Shown here: positions 9,525 through 19,295 of the stretch, piece by piece
Position numbering within the stretch: the stretch's first letter is position 1
Layout: every line of letters starts with the position of its first letter
Assembly: GCA_900230115.1 (NCBI GenBank)
Contig: LT907983.1
Span: forward strand, 558,001-622,000
From: Spirosomataceae bacterium TFI 002
GTDB lineage: Bacteria > Bacteroidota > Bacteroidia > Cytophagales > Spirosomataceae
Direction: 5' to 3'
Length of the DNA: 64,000 nucleotides
The notes under the pieces: model-generated
What the model was told of the DNA's origin: nothing
Database searches by the model: none
What the model saw: the letters and a program-made list of their open reading frames with translations, nothing else
Translations under genes and position numbers: made by a program

Positions 9525-9992
9525 ATGTATAAATATCTTACTCTACTCCTTTTCATCAGCGGAAGCTCTATCGCACAAATCCCCGATTTATTCAACTCGG
9601 AAAAGCAATGGATACTTACCACCAACAAGATTGAAAAAAACAAACTAGAGTTTACCGAATTTAGTCCTGACAAAGTCGACCTTAATACGATGATATGGAT
9701 TTTTATGCCCGGTGGAACAATCGATTACGACTATCAAAGTAGCGATGATGTTTTCGCATGTGCAGGTGTAGATTTCCTGGATATGGACGTAGCAGAGTGT
9801 CGTTGGGAATATGATCCCACTACAGCTACTGTTATCCTCACAATTAAGGGAGGATATGCCAGTCTAGATGATTTTGTTTTTAAAAGGCGATACAACCTGA
9901 CAGTTAATGTCGATGACGAAGATTACGGTTATATTTTGGAAAAAGACTTAGAATATTATTTTAACGACCTGAGAAAGAAAAGTAAAAAGTAA
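9525..9992 (+). CDS. Small secreted protein of unknown function
   Basis: A 155-residue protein with an N-terminal signal peptide (MYKYLTLLLF, predicted cleavage after SIAQ at about residue 18). The body is a beta-rich, lipocalin-like stretch with the pattern W-I-L-T-T-N-K, an acidic middle and a lysine-rich C-terminus. No catalytic motif is visible. The start is chosen at the signal-peptide Met; the frame is open further upstream inside the permease gene. It sits between the permease and the aminopeptidase with 1-2 base gaps, so it belongs to the same operon. Confidence 0.8.
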   Translation: MYKYLTLLLFISGSSIAQIPDLFNSEKQWILTTNKIEKNKLEFTEFSPDKVDLNTMIWIFMPGGTIDYDYQSSDDVFACAGVDFLDMDVAECRWEYDPTTATVILTIKGGYASLDDFVFKRRYNLTVNVDDEDYGYILEKDLEYYFNDLRKKSKK

Positions 9993-9993
9993 A

Positions 9994-12471
9994 ATGCGTC
10001 AATTCAATATTTTAAAGTACTCCATTCTGCTATTTTTGACCTATACTCAGGTCAATGCTCAGAAGTACAATCCTTCTGAAACAAGGACATTTGACCTCAT
10101 TCACACTCAACTAGATGTTACTCCTAATTGGGAAACTTCTTCACTAGCTGGAGAAGCAATATTGAAGCTTAAACCTTTTTTTTATCCCCAAAATCAAGTT
10201 ATCCTTGACGCTAAAGGTTTCGAAATAAAGAGTATTGACCTAAATGGTCAACAAACTCAAGACTTTAATTACGATGGTATCAAACTTCAAATTGAACTAG
10301 GAAAGAGCTATACAAATAAGGACACGTTACAAATTGCCATCTCTTATATAGCCCGACCTAACGAGCTTGCAAGTATTGAAGGCTTAAAACACCCGGAGCT
10401 GAAAGGTTTATATTTTGTAAATGACCAAAACCCAATGGGTAGACAAATATGGACTGAGGGAGAAACTCAATATAACAGCTGCTGGTTTCCAACCATTGAT
10501 GCCCCAAATGAAAAACATACACAGCAAATAAGCATAACCGTAGATACCGCTTTTACAACTTTATCAAATGGGCTTTTGATTAAGAGTGAAACAAATGGCA
10601 CGACCAGAAAAGACACATGGTTACAAAAAATACCCCATTCTGTTTACCTCACTATGATCGCAGCGGGGAATTTTACCAAAGTTGTGGATCCCAGTTTCAA
10701 AGATTTTGAGGTTAGTTATTATGTAGAACCACAGTTTGAAAAGAACGCAATTGATATTTTTGGCAATACTCCAGAAATGATTCGCTTTTTCGAGCAGAAG
10801 CTTGGCGTAAAATATCCGTGGGAAAAATATGCTCAAATTGCCGTTAAGGATTACATCAGCGGTGCAATGGAAAACACATCCGCTACCGTGCATGGATCTG
10901 GTATTCAGCAAACAAAACCGCAACTGATTGACAATAAGCCCGATGGAATTATTGCACATGAGCTTTTTCACCATTGGTTTGGAGATTTAGTTACTTGTGA
11001 ATCATGGGCAAACCTCTCTCTCAACGAAGGTTTTGCAGACTATTCGGAGCAATTGTGGGCAGAGCATAAGTACGGAAAAACTGAAGGAGACTATACAGCA
11101 ATCAATGCAAGAATACAATACTTTATTGAAGCCGAAGATGAACAAAAGCAAGTTATAAGATTTGGATATGAGGACATGGAAGACATGTTTGACAGTCATA
11201 CTTATGCCAAAGGTGGAAGAATTTTACATATGCTTCGCAGGCTTATTGGTGATGAAGCTTTTTGGAAAGGATTGAACTACTATTTGACTGAGCACGCCTA
11301 CGAAACTGTCGAAATTCATGATTTAAGACAGGCAATGGAAAGAGTAAGCGGCATGGATCTCAATTGGTTTTTTAATCAATGGTATTTAAGCAAAGGTCAC
11401 CCCGATCTGTTTGTAGAGCATAGCATCAAGGACAACATTTTGACATTGTATGTAGAACAAACTCAAATTGATTCAGCCAACAACAACCTTTTTCAGTTTC
11501 CATTAGAAGTACTAGTAGGAACTAAAGCTGGACAGGAGCTTAAAACATTTTGGATAGACGAGAGCGAAGAGTACTTAGAAATTCCTTTAGCTGATTCTCT
11601 TACGTTTATTTCTGTTGACCCAGATGCAAGCTTGTTAGCAATGGTTGATCACGTAAAAAGTGATGAACTACTAATCGCTCAAATGCAAATCAAAGACTAC
11701 CTAGCTCCTAGACTAGAAGCATTTGACTTACTTACCTATACACCCGACGACGGTGATGGCATTATTCTAAATCCAGTGCACAAAAAACCTATTCGTGATT
11801 TGGTTTTGGCCGCTACAGAAGATCCCTTCTGGGGACTTAGAGATAAGGCCGTCCAAAAATTCTTTGATTACGACGGTGAAGATTTCTTGAAAGTAGAGAG
11901 ACAACTACAAAGCGTTATTAGAACAGATAAAAGATCTCAAGTAAGAGCATCAGCCATTTTGGCAATGAAGAATTTTTTAAATGCTCAAAACGACCTTATT
12001 TTTAGAAACTCGTTAAACGATTCAACGTATATTGTGCAAGCCGCTGCATTAGAAGGTATTTTAATGAATAACCCTCCGGATGCCGAAAGCCTTGTTGCCA
12101 AATATAGAAATATCAACGACGTTCATATTTTTGGCAGCGTTGCTAATTACATTGCATCCAATGGCACGCCACAAGACTTGGACTGGTTCATGGAAAAAAT
12201 CAAGAACTTTGATGGTGGAGCAAAATACCAAGTGATTGGATTGCTAGGAACATTTTTAATCCAAACAGATGAAGAAACGAAGGTAAAAGCAATTCCTTTT
12301 TTGAAGGACATTGCAATGAACGAATCCATGTGGTTTGTTCGTTTTCAAGCCGGTCAAACACTAATGCTTTTTGGTGATATACCTGAAGCACTTTCTACGC
12401 TCAAAGAAGTAGTTAGCCACGAAAAAGAAGAAAAAGTACTTAACCTTTACAAGCAATTCCCACTAGACTAA
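9994..12471 (+). CDS. M1-family (aminopeptidase N-like) zinc metalloprotease
   Basis: An 825-residue secreted peptidase with a signal peptide (about residues 1-22). It has the M1 exopeptidase motif GAMEN (290-294) and the zinc site H322-E-L-F-H326 with third ligand E345 in LNEGFADY. The tyrosine-bearing KGG segment follows (about 405). The C-terminal third (about 560-825) looks like helical HEAT-type repeats, as in many M1 enzymes. It removes N-terminal residues from peptides, most likely in the periplasm. The radical SAM gene starts on the base after its stop. Confidence 0.94.
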   Translation: MRQFNILKYSILLFLTYTQVNAQKYNPSETRTFDLIHTQLDVTPNWETSSLAGEAILKLKPFFYPQNQVILDAKGFEIKSIDLNGQQTQDFNYDGIKLQIELGKSYTNKDTLQIAISYIARPNELASIEGLKHPELKGLYFVNDQNPMGRQIWTEGETQYNSCWFPTIDAPNEKHTQQISITVDTAFTTLSNGLLIKSETNGTTRKDTWLQKIPHSVYLTMIAAGNFTKVVDPSFKDFEVSYYVEPQFEKNAIDIFGNTPEMIRFFEQKLGVKYPWEKYAQIAVKDYISGAMENTSATVHGSGIQQTKPQLIDNKPDGIIAHELFHHWFGDLVTCESWANLSLNEGFADYSEQLWAEHKYGKTEGDYTAINARIQYFIEAEDEQKQVIRFGYEDMEDMFDSHTYAKGGRILHMLRRLIGDEAFWKGLNYYLTEHAYETVEIHDLRQAMERVSGMDLNWFFNQWYLSKGHPDLFVEHSIKDNILTLYVEQTQIDSANNNLFQFPLEVLVGTKAGQELKTFWIDESEEYLEIPLADSLTFISVDPDASLLAMVDHVKSDELLIAQMQIKDYLAPRLEAFDLLTYTPDDGDGIILNPVHKKPIRDLVLAATEDPFWGLRDKAVQKFFDYDGEDFLKVERQLQSVIRTDKRSQVRASAILAMKNFLNAQNDLIFRNSLNDSTYIVQAAALEGILMNNPPDAESLVAKYRNINDVHIFGSVANYIASNGTPQDLDWFMEKIKNFDGGAKYQVIGLLGTFLIQTDEETKVKAIPFLKDIAMNESMWFVRFQAGQTLMLFGDIPEALSTLKEVVSHEKEEKVLNLYKQFPLD

Positions 12472-13485
12472 ATGATCAAAGACCAGCTAAATTTTGCCTC
12501 TAAATTGACAATGGGTCGTGTTATAAACGGTCTAAAAATCATAGGCTCTTATGCTGTTTCTAAGGTCACTAAAAAAGCTCGTATTGCAGGTTTTCCTATT
12601 GCTCTAGCTTTTGAACCTACTACTTCATGTAACCTTCGTTGTCCTGAATGCCCGAGCGGTTTGCGGTCATTCACAAGAGATACTGGTATGTTGGAAAAAA
12701 CGCTATTTGAGCAAACCATCGAAGAGTTGAAAGGCTCGCTATTGTACCTCACATTCTATTTTCAGGGAGAACCATACCTTCACAAGGATTTCCTGGAAAT
12801 GGTTTCTTTTGCCTCTAAACACAAAGTTTATACCGCCACTTCTACCAATGCCCATTATTTGGACAAAAAAAGTGCCCGCAAAACTGTGGAATCCGGATTA
12901 GATAGACTTATCGTTTCCATTGACGGAACAAGTCAAGAGACCTACGAGCAATACCGTGTGGGAGGTAAATTAGAAAAAGTAATAGAAGGGACAAAAAATA
13001 TCATTCAGGCAAAGAAAGATGCAAAATCAAGCACACCACATGTGATTTTTCAGTTTTTGGTAGTCAAACCAAATGAACATGAGATCGAAGATGTAAAAAA
13101 ACTAGCTAGTGAACTAGGCGTAGACGAGGTAAGGTTAAAAACTGCACAAATCTACGATTACGAGCAAGGCTCTCCACTCATTCCAACCATAGATAAGTAC
13201 AGCAGATATACGCCAAAAGGAGATGGTACTTATTACATTAAAAACAAATTTATAGATCATTGTTGGAAAATGTGGCATTCCTGTGTTATCACTTGGGATG
13301 GCAAAGTAATTCCTTGTTGCTTTGACAAAGATGCTCATTATCAACTCGGTAGCTTAGGTGAAAATAGTTTCTCACAAGTATGGAAGTCACCGGCATACAC
13401 TAATTTTCGCCAAAGCCTCATCAAGTCACGTAGTGAAATAGAAATGTGCAAAAACTGCACAGAAGGTACTCCAGTGTGGGGCTGA
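12472..13485 (+). CDS. Radical SAM / SPASM domain protein
   Basis: A 337-residue protein. The SAM-binding 4Fe-4S motif is C53-N-L-R-C57-P-E-C60. A C-terminal SPASM domain (about 262-330) supplies further cysteines for auxiliary clusters (WHSCVITWDG, IPCCFD, CKNC). SPASM enzymes often modify peptides or act as anaerobic maturases, and Bacteroidota also use this type in lipid or cofactor pathways. No small peptide substrate is visible next to it. Translation is probably coupled to the aminopeptidase gene (zero-base gap). The family is certain, the reaction unknown. Confidence 0.9.
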   Translation: MIKDQLNFASKLTMGRVINGLKIIGSYAVSKVTKKARIAGFPIALAFEPTTSCNLRCPECPSGLRSFTRDTGMLEKTLFEQTIEELKGSLLYLTFYFQGEPYLHKDFLEMVSFASKHKVYTATSTNAHYLDKKSARKTVESGLDRLIVSIDGTSQETYEQYRVGGKLEKVIEGTKNIIQAKKDAKSSTPHVIFQFLVVKPNEHEIEDVKKLASELGVDEVRLKTAQIYDYEQGSPLIPTIDKYSRYTPKGDGTYYIKNKFIDHCWKMWHSCVITWDGKVIPCCFDKDAHYQLGSLGENSFSQVWKSPAYTNFRQSLIKSRSEIEMCKNCTEGTPVWG

Positions 13486-13807
13486 TATTTTGTGACCATA
13501 TAGCCACTAGGGCACTATGATTATGTTCCTGTACTTGCTTAACCGTTACGATCTCTTTTTGATCCTCATAGAGTCAAAGACATCTAACTGAGCTTCCAAC
13601 CTTATCCATTACTAGAGTCCGTTAGGTAAAATGTTGCCGAAGTTCAAGACGTGAATTAAAAACCGAAATACTGTAACTTCCTACTTCAACCTTCCCACTT
13701 CAAACCAAAACCTCCTTTCTATCAAAACATAACAACAAACCAAACCACAACAGCTACCAAAAACCAAACAGAATTCTTAGCTTTGCACCGCAAAAAATGA
13801 TTTATAA
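13486..13807 (+). other. Intergenic region with a G-free tract before glyS
   Basis: No gene is visible in these 322 bases. From 13674 to 13752 the + strand contains no G at all (79 nt of A, C and T). Such a transcript or promoter-proximal strand would be poorly structured. The promoter-like element TAGCTTTG follows at 13778. Confidence 0.7.
13778..13785 (+). promoter_or_regulatory. Candidate -7 element for glyS
   Basis: TAGCTTTG matches the TAnnTTTG consensus exactly and lies 22 bases before the glyS ATG, giving a short leader of roughly 15-20 bases. No TTG can serve as -33 because the upstream tract has no G. Confidence 0.45.
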
Positions 13808-15268
13808 ATGAGCGTTACCCTTCAAGATATTATTGGACATGCCAAAGAGTATGGATTTGTTTTTCCTTCATCGGAGATTTATGATGGCCTACAGGCTGTT
13901 TATGATTACGGTCAAAACGGTGTTGAATTAAAAAACAACCTTAAAAATGCATGGTGGAAATCCATGACACAGCTGCATGACAATATTGTAGGTATAGACG
14001 CCGCTATATTTATGCATCCACTTACTTGGAAAGCTTCTGGACACGTGGATGGATTTAATGATCCTATGATCGATAACAAAGACAGCAAAAAACGCTATCG
14101 TGCCGATCAGTTATTGGAAGGAAAAGCAGAAGAAATGACACTGGCTGGAAATAAAGCCGCTGGAGATGCTTTACTTGCCAAAATGGGTCAATTGCTAAGT
14201 GCTGAAGACCTTGAGGGTGTTCGAAACTTGATCATAGAAGAAAACATCGTATGTCCTGTTTCTAAAACTGCAAATTGGACTGAGGTTCGTCAATTCAACT
14301 TAATGTTTTCTACGCAGGTAGGAAGTGTTGCCGAAGACTCCAGCCAGATATATCTAAGACCAGAAACTGCACAAGGAATTTTTGTAAACTTCCTGAATGT
14401 TCAAAAAAGTGGTCGAATGAAAGTGCCTTTTGGTATCGCACAGATAGGAAAAGCATTTAGAAATGAAATCGTTGCCCGTCAGTTCATTTTCCGTATGCGT
14501 GAATTTGAGCAAATGGAAATGCAATTTTTTGTACGACCTGGCAGCGAAATGGAATGGTACGAAAAATGGAAAGAAACAAGATTGAAGTTCCACAAAGCGA
14601 TTGGACTTCCAGCTGAGAAATTACAGTTTCATGATCACGATAAGCTAGCTCACTATGCCAATGCCGCTGTGGATATCGAATTCCAATTCCCATTTGGATT
14701 CCGTGAGATTGAAGGAATTCACTCTCGTACTGATTTCGATTTAAAAAGCCATCAAGAACTATCCAAAAAGAAGCAACAATACTTTGACCCAGAAGTGAAT
14801 CCAGAAACCAACAAACCATACGGAAACTATATTCCTTACGTAGTGGAAACATCTGTAGGAGCTGATAGACTTTTCTTGGCAGCATTTAGTAATTCATTCG
14901 TAAAAGAATCAGGCGAAAAGGAAAGAATTTACCTTGACCTCCACCCTGCCCTCGCTCCTTTCAAAGCTGCGATTTTGCCATTGGTTAAAAAAGATGGATT
15001 AAAAGAAATTGCTGAAGACCTTGCAAATTCTCTCAAGTCCAGCTTTAGAACCACTTATGATGATGGTGGAGCAATAGGAAAGCGTTACACACGTCAGGAC
15101 CTCATAGGAACTCCATATTGCATTGCAGTGGATTACGAAACAAAAGACGACAACTGTGTCACTATTCGTCACCGTAACACCATGGAACAAGAGCGTGTGC
15201 CTATCGCTTCTTTAAAAGAAAGAATTGCTCACGAAACAAGTGTAGAGCGTATCTTGGAAAAGATTTGA
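13808..15268 (+). CDS. glyS: Glycyl-tRNA synthetase (dimeric, single-chain type)
   Basis: A 486-residue class II synthetase that charges tRNA-Gly with glycine. It starts DIIGHAKEYGFVFPSSEIYDG. It carries the motif 2 region GIAQIGKAFRNEI, then FRMREFEQMEMQFF, the glycine-pocket E in REIEGIHSRTDFDL, the motif 3 region VVETSVGADRLFL, and an anticodon-binding domain (about 390-486). This is the eukaryote/archaea-like alpha2 form that Bacteroidota use instead of the alpha2-beta2 GlyQ/GlyS pair. Length and motifs are complete. A bidirectional terminator follows. Confidence 0.96.
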   Translation: MSVTLQDIIGHAKEYGFVFPSSEIYDGLQAVYDYGQNGVELKNNLKNAWWKSMTQLHDNIVGIDAAIFMHPLTWKASGHVDGFNDPMIDNKDSKKRYRADQLLEGKAEEMTLAGNKAAGDALLAKMGQLLSAEDLEGVRNLIIEENIVCPVSKTANWTEVRQFNLMFSTQVGSVAEDSSQIYLRPETAQGIFVNFLNVQKSGRMKVPFGIAQIGKAFRNEIVARQFIFRMREFEQMEMQFFVRPGSEMEWYEKWKETRLKFHKAIGLPAEKLQFHDHDKLAHYANAAVDIEFQFPFGFREIEGIHSRTDFDLKSHQELSKKKQQYFDPEVNPETNKPYGNYIPYVVETSVGADRLFLAAFSNSFVKESGEKERIYLDLHPALAPFKAAILPLVKKDGLKEIAEDLANSLKSSFRTTYDDGGAIGKRYTRQDLIGTPYCIAVDYETKDDNCVTIRHRNTMEQERVPIASLKERIAHETSVERILEKI

Positions 15269-15320
15269 TAACATAAAGACCAGAACAAGATTTGATCTTA
15301 AAACCAATCCTTTGAATACA

Positions 15321-15357
15321 AAAAAGCCCTGCAGATTTTCTGCAGGGCTTTTGTTTT
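15321..15357. terminator. Bidirectional terminator between convergent genes
   Basis: An 11-bp perfect stem, AGCCCTGCAGA with TCTGCAGGGCT around a TTT loop, has an A-run on the left and a T-run on the right. It can end both glyS (+) and the convergent membrane-protein gene (-). Confidence 0.92.
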
Positions 15358-15850
15358 ACCATACTTTAAGTTGGATTTGCTCGTTGATTAGCCTGCTCCA
15401 CTTTTCGGCAAACTTTAGCTCTCCATAAAGCTGACTATTAGTATCTCGGTTAAAAATCTCAAGTTTAACCACTTTTTCGCTTTTGCTCAATGGCACAAAA
15501 CAGATTTCTAATCGATCGATGACCACATCATTTTCATTATTTTTCATTTCTGATACCCTTGTATCTATCAGCTTACATTCCTCTATCTCAATGAGGTCTA
15601 TAAATACCCCTTTGGTTTCACCATTTATCTCTTTTTGAAAAAACACAAAACCTTTTTTATCATCAATGGCGATACCAGAATTGCCACTAAACTCATGATT
15701 TGTGATGCGGCCGCCATGCGATTCCGCAAGATCAACAAGTGATTGAAATTGCTGTTGTTCTTTTTTCTTTCGGTTTCTTACCAAAAGAATGAAAGGTACT
15801 ATACAAATTACAGTACAAATAATGCCTACTATTATATTATCAAAGTCCAT
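15356..15850 (-). CDS. Small single-helix membrane protein of unknown function
   Basis: A 164-residue protein with one N-terminal membrane helix (about residues 6-26), a basic RNRKKKEQQQF junction, and a soluble domain (about 35-164) rich in beta strands (GIAIDDKKGFVFFQ). The positive-inside rule puts the soluble domain in the cytoplasm. I do not recognise the family. The 3' end overlaps the edge of the shared terminator with glyS. Confidence 0.75.
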   Translation of the reverse strand: MDFDNIIVGIICTVICIVPFILLVRNRKKKEQQQFQSLVDLAESHGGRITNHEFSGNSGIAIDDKKGFVFFQKEINGETKGVFIDLIEIEECKLIDTRVSEMKNNENDVVIDRLEICFVPLSKSEKVVKLEIFNRDTNSQLYGELKFAEKWSRLINEQIQLKVW

Positions 15851-15955
15851 TTTTTTAAGTCTTTATATAGATTTTTAAGGCAACGCTATATGCGAAGCCC
15901 ATAAATTAAATTTTCAAATTACCCTACGGCAACTTAGTGCTTAATAAAAAATGGA

Positions 15956-16318
15956 TTACCAGAAATAATGGAAGGGGAATATAAAGTCTGCTTTTCTGTG
16001 CCGAATGAGCAGTTTTTTAGCAAAACTCAAGTACTGAGTATTTAAACTAACAAAAACCACCTCATGGGCTTTTCTTAAAATCCCTGACCCGTGAAAGTAG
16101 TTCTTTAAACTTGGGTTAGGATAATTTTGTGAAGGAGATACATTTCTAGAAATACTGACAAAACCAGAGAAAAGGTCTGTAGTAACAGACGAAATATGCT
16201 TGCCTTTTTCAGAATGCTCGGGAACTGAGGTAACATGAGAAGTACTGACACGACCTATTGCAAAACAATAAATAGTGACAAAAATTAAAACACCAAAATA
16301 CCTTGCTGCCTTTTTCAC
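15956..16318 (-). CDS. Small secreted or membrane-anchored protein, unknown
   Basis: A 120-residue frame starting MKKAARYFGVLIFV with a hydrophobic leader (about 8-24). It is followed by a Ser/Thr/His-rich region and a basic C-terminus ending in aromatic residues. No domain is recognised. The leader and codon pattern support a real gene, but it stands alone and could be a lineage-specific protein. Confidence 0.6.
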   Translation of the reverse strand: MKKAARYFGVLIFVTIYCFAIGRVSTSHVTSVPEHSEKGKHISSVTTDLFSGFVSISRNVSPSQNYPNPSLKNYFHGSGILRKAHEVVFVSLNTQYLSFAKKLLIRHRKADFIFPFHYFW

Positions 16319-16456
16319 GATGCAAAATTAGGTATAAGAAACAGCTTTGTATGCTAAAAAACTTGTTTTTTTATGTCGTACCAAAGTAATTTTCCAAATC
16401 TAAGCCCTTAGTGGTTTTGAAACTTGAAAAGCGAATCGAAATCTGATTTATTTAAG

Positions 16457-16464
16457 TATATTTG
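16457..16464 (+). promoter_or_regulatory. Candidate -7 element for the DUF1080 gene
   Basis: TATATTTG fits the Bacteroidota TAnnTTTG consensus, 35 bases before the start codon. No well-spaced -33 TTG was found. Confidence 0.4.
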
Positions 16465-16499
16465 ATTACGTTTATTATATAAAATCAACCCTCGAAAAC

Positions 16500-17129
16500 A
16501 TGAAAAACTTATCATTCCTTTTGTGCTTTTTACTTACTATTAATTATGCCTTCTCCCAAAAAAAAGAAAAAGGTTGGGTTTCTCTTTTTGACGGAAAGTC
16601 ATTTGACGGTTGGCAACTGAATGAGGATCATCCAGAAGCATTTTCGATTGAAGATGGTACCATCAAAGTCAATGGCCCAAGATCTCATATGTTTTATGAA
16701 GGACCAGTAGGGAATCATGATTTTAAAAACTTTGAATTCAAAATTAAAGCCAAAACATTACCAGGTTCCAACTCCGGAATATTTATCCATACTGCTTATC
16801 AGGCGACTGGATGGCCATCAAAAGGTTATGAGATACAGGTAAACCAAACTCATACTGATTGGAGAAAAACAGGCAGCCTATACAGTATAGATGATGTAAG
16901 AGAAAATTTTGCAAACGATAATGAATGGTACGAATACCACGTCATCGTACAAGAGAAAAGGATCATCATCAAAATAAACGACAAGGTAGCCGTAGATTAT
17001 ACAGAACCTGATGTATTACCCGAAAACCGTGGCACAAAAAGACTTAGCTCAGGAACATTCGCTTTACAAGGTCATGACCCCAAAAGCACAGCCTACTTTA
17101 AGGATATTAGAGTAAAGCTTTTGAAGTAG
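16500..17129 (+). CDS. DUF1080 / 3-keto-disaccharide hydrolase-family protein
   Basis: A 209-residue secreted protein with a signal peptide (cleaved near AFSQ, about residue 20) and one DUF1080 concanavalin-like jelly-roll domain. The family pattern is complete: GWVSLFDGKSFDGW, then the F-E-F-K strand, NSGIFIH, KGYEIQV and GTFALQGHDP. Members of this family hydrolyse 3-keto-glycosides or act as lectin-like modules in sugar-degradation clusters. It forms a single-gene unit with its own promoter-like element. Family call high; substrate unknown. Confidence 0.9.
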   Translation: MKNLSFLLCFLLTINYAFSQKKEKGWVSLFDGKSFDGWQLNEDHPEAFSIEDGTIKVNGPRSHMFYEGPVGNHDFKNFEFKIKAKTLPGSNSGIFIHTAYQATGWPSKGYEIQVNQTHTDWRKTGSLYSIDDVRENFANDNEWYEYHVIVQEKRIIIKINDKVAVDYTEPDVLPENRGTKRLSSGTFALQGHDPKSTAYFKDIRVKLLK

Positions 17130-17247
17130 TTTAATTTGGTGAATCTATAAGAAGATTAGATGAATTGATTCCAATCACACTCAAGATGCTTATTTTAAAT
17201 AATTTGCGATTAATTACATTAATTTAACATTAGTAAAAAAACATGCT

Positions 17248-18018
17248 ATGAAACGAATTATAGGCTTAGTAGTTGTCATTTCTTTTGTGCTTAACGGTTG
17301 CAAAGAAAAGGAAATTGTAGAGGCTAAAAAATCTTGGTTTGTTAGTGAAATCACAAAACAAGATAACGAATCTTGGAAACTAACTTACGATTCCAACAAA
17401 AAGGTAAGTTCTTATATGAGGTTTTTACCAGATCAAAACACTACTGTTAAGTACAATTTAAAGTATAACCTTCTTGGACTCGTAGAATCCATTACCTTTC
17501 ATCGTTTAGGAAATCCTGAAAGTTCAGCTTCGTTTATATTCTCTTATAATTCTGATGGTAAACTAATTTCGTTTATAGATGACAGTAATAGCGAAGCAGA
17601 ACTTGCTGTTGTATACGAGAAGGACTATACCTTATTCGATTATTTGAATAGATACGATATGGCATTTTTCCTTAAGGAAGGTAATATTGCCAGAACGAGT
17701 TGCTTTGATTGCCCGCCATTAATAGATGAGTATAAGTATTCAGCTCTAGAGTTTGCCATTCCCAATGAATTGAAAACAGTTTGGCCTTTAGCGGATAGTC
17801 AGCCCTATTTTCTGGGTACTAGCGATTTGCTTTCCAAAAACATACCTACAAAATTCTCACTTGCAACTGGTTTTTGGGGAGGTGAAATGATAAATGAAAT
17901 AGAAACAAACGCTGAAAACTTGCCGATAAATATTAAAACTACTCAAGGCAAAGCTGTTTATGGCACCAACAACCCTGATAAAAACGATACTTGGACTATT
18001 AAGTATGTAGAGCTATAG
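17248..18018 (+). CDS. Lipoprotein of unknown function
   Basis: A 256-residue protein with a lipoprotein leader ending in VLNGC (C18). The body alternates short beta strands with polar turns (WKLTYDSNKKVSSY, SSASFIFSYNSDGKL), resembling the RHS/YD-like or DUF4595-type beta-repeat lipoproteins of Bacteroidota. No catalytic residues are evident. Expected location is the periplasm or outer-membrane face. Confidence 0.8.
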   Translation: MKRIIGLVVVISFVLNGCKEKEIVEAKKSWFVSEITKQDNESWKLTYDSNKKVSSYMRFLPDQNTTVKYNLKYNLLGLVESITFHRLGNPESSASFIFSYNSDGKLISFIDDSNSEAELAVVYEKDYTLFDYLNRYDMAFFLKEGNIARTSCFDCPPLIDEYKYSALEFAIPNELKTVWPLADSQPYFLGTSDLLSKNIPTKFSLATGFWGGEMINEIETNAENLPINIKTTQGKAVYGTNNPDKNDTWTIKYVEL

Positions 18019-18210
18019 GTCTCTATATTTCCCCTGAGTGATTTCTCGCCTTATTTTACTATCTACAATTTTATTATTAAAATATTCATACAAAAGTGAC
18101 CTGAATCCCAAATCAAAGGTAATCAAACTTTTTAGCTGCTCTCAGCTTATGTGTATTTGCAGATTCAACCACTATAACCTCCTCGAAGCATTAGCTTTGC
18201 AGCGTTTAAT

Positions 18211-19179
18211 TTAGAACATAGTTACAACAAGAAAATATAGTGGCATCCCTATAGTAATGTTAATAGGAAAAGTTACCGCGAGTGCCATGGGCAAATAAAG
18301 TCCAGGATTGGCTTGTGGAACAGTTACCTTCATAGCTGCTGGCACAGCAATGTATGAAGCACTTGCAGCCAAAATTGCAAATATAAATCTATTGCTTACA
18401 TCATCTGTTACATAGGAGCTTATCACCGCAAAAAGGCATCCATTTATTAAGGGAATAATGACCGCAAACAAAAGGGGAAAGAGCCCAAAAGAGAAGAATG
18501 ATTTAAGCTTTTTACCACTAGTGATACCCATGTCTAAAAGAAAAATTGCGAGGAAACCTTTGAATAAATCATTTGTAAATGGCTTGATACCTTCGGCTTG
18601 TTTGTCGTTTGCCATAATTCCAATCACTAAACTACCCAGTATCAATAGTACACTTCCATTGGTCAAAGAATGCTTGATAACAGCTGGTATTTTAATACTT
18701 GTAACACCGTCTTCACCCTTCTTAAACACAGAAATCAAAACCAAGCCAATTATAATAGCCGGCGACTCCATTAAGGCCATAACTGCTACCATGTGCCCAT
18801 GCAAGGTGAGCTGCTGAGCTTCTAAATAAGAGGCTGCAGTTACAAACGTAACGGCACTTACTGAGCCATAAGCTGCCGCAATAGCTCCTGCATCATAAAC
18901 ATTCAACTTGCGTTTCAATATAAAAAAAGTACCAAGAGGTATTAAAGCAGAAATGCCTATACCAAGCAGCATTGACATCCCAATTTCTATGTTAAAAGTC
19001 TCATGAGATAGCTCCTGCCCTCCTCTAAAACCAATGGCGAACAAGAGATAAAGCGAGATAAATTTGGAGGAATTGGGAGGAATAGCCAAATCACTTTTTA
19101 AACAAACGGCAATAATACCAAGTACAAAAAACAGAAGAGCAGGGTTGGTTAAATTGTCTATTAGCAAGTTATAATTCAT
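18211..19179 (-). CDS. SbtA-type sodium-dependent bicarbonate transporter
   Basis: A 322-residue polytopic protein with about ten membrane helices, in the two-fold repeat layout of the DUF897/SbtA family. Signature stretches include the early GFRGGQEL, YGSVSAVTF and ILAASASYIAVPAAM segments. Cyanobacterial SbtA imports bicarbonate with sodium, and many heterotrophs carry it for anaplerotic carbon supply. A LysR regulator lies divergently about 540 bases upstream, with one small gene between. No PII-like SbtB was recognised. Confidence 0.88.
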   Translation of the reverse strand: MNYNLLIDNLTNPALLFFVLGIIAVCLKSDLAIPPNSSKFISLYLLFAIGFRGGQELSHETFNIEIGMSMLLGIGISALIPLGTFFILKRKLNVYDAGAIAAAYGSVSAVTFVTAASYLEAQQLTLHGHMVAVMALMESPAIIIGLVLISVFKKGEDGVTSIKIPAVIKHSLTNGSVLLILGSLVIGIMANDKQAEGIKPFTNDLFKGFLAIFLLDMGITSGKKLKSFFSFGLFPLLFAVIIPLINGCLFAVISSYVTDDVSNRFIFAILAASASYIAVPAAMKVTVPQANPGLYLPMALAVTFPINITIGMPLYFLVVTMF

Positions 19180-19295
19180 TAATTAAGCTGGTATTTACTA
19201 TGTGTACATTTAAGTGGAATGAAAACCATTCTCATATCGAATGGTGGAAAACATTGGACGACTTTAATAATATTACTCTGGGTTTACTCTTAATT

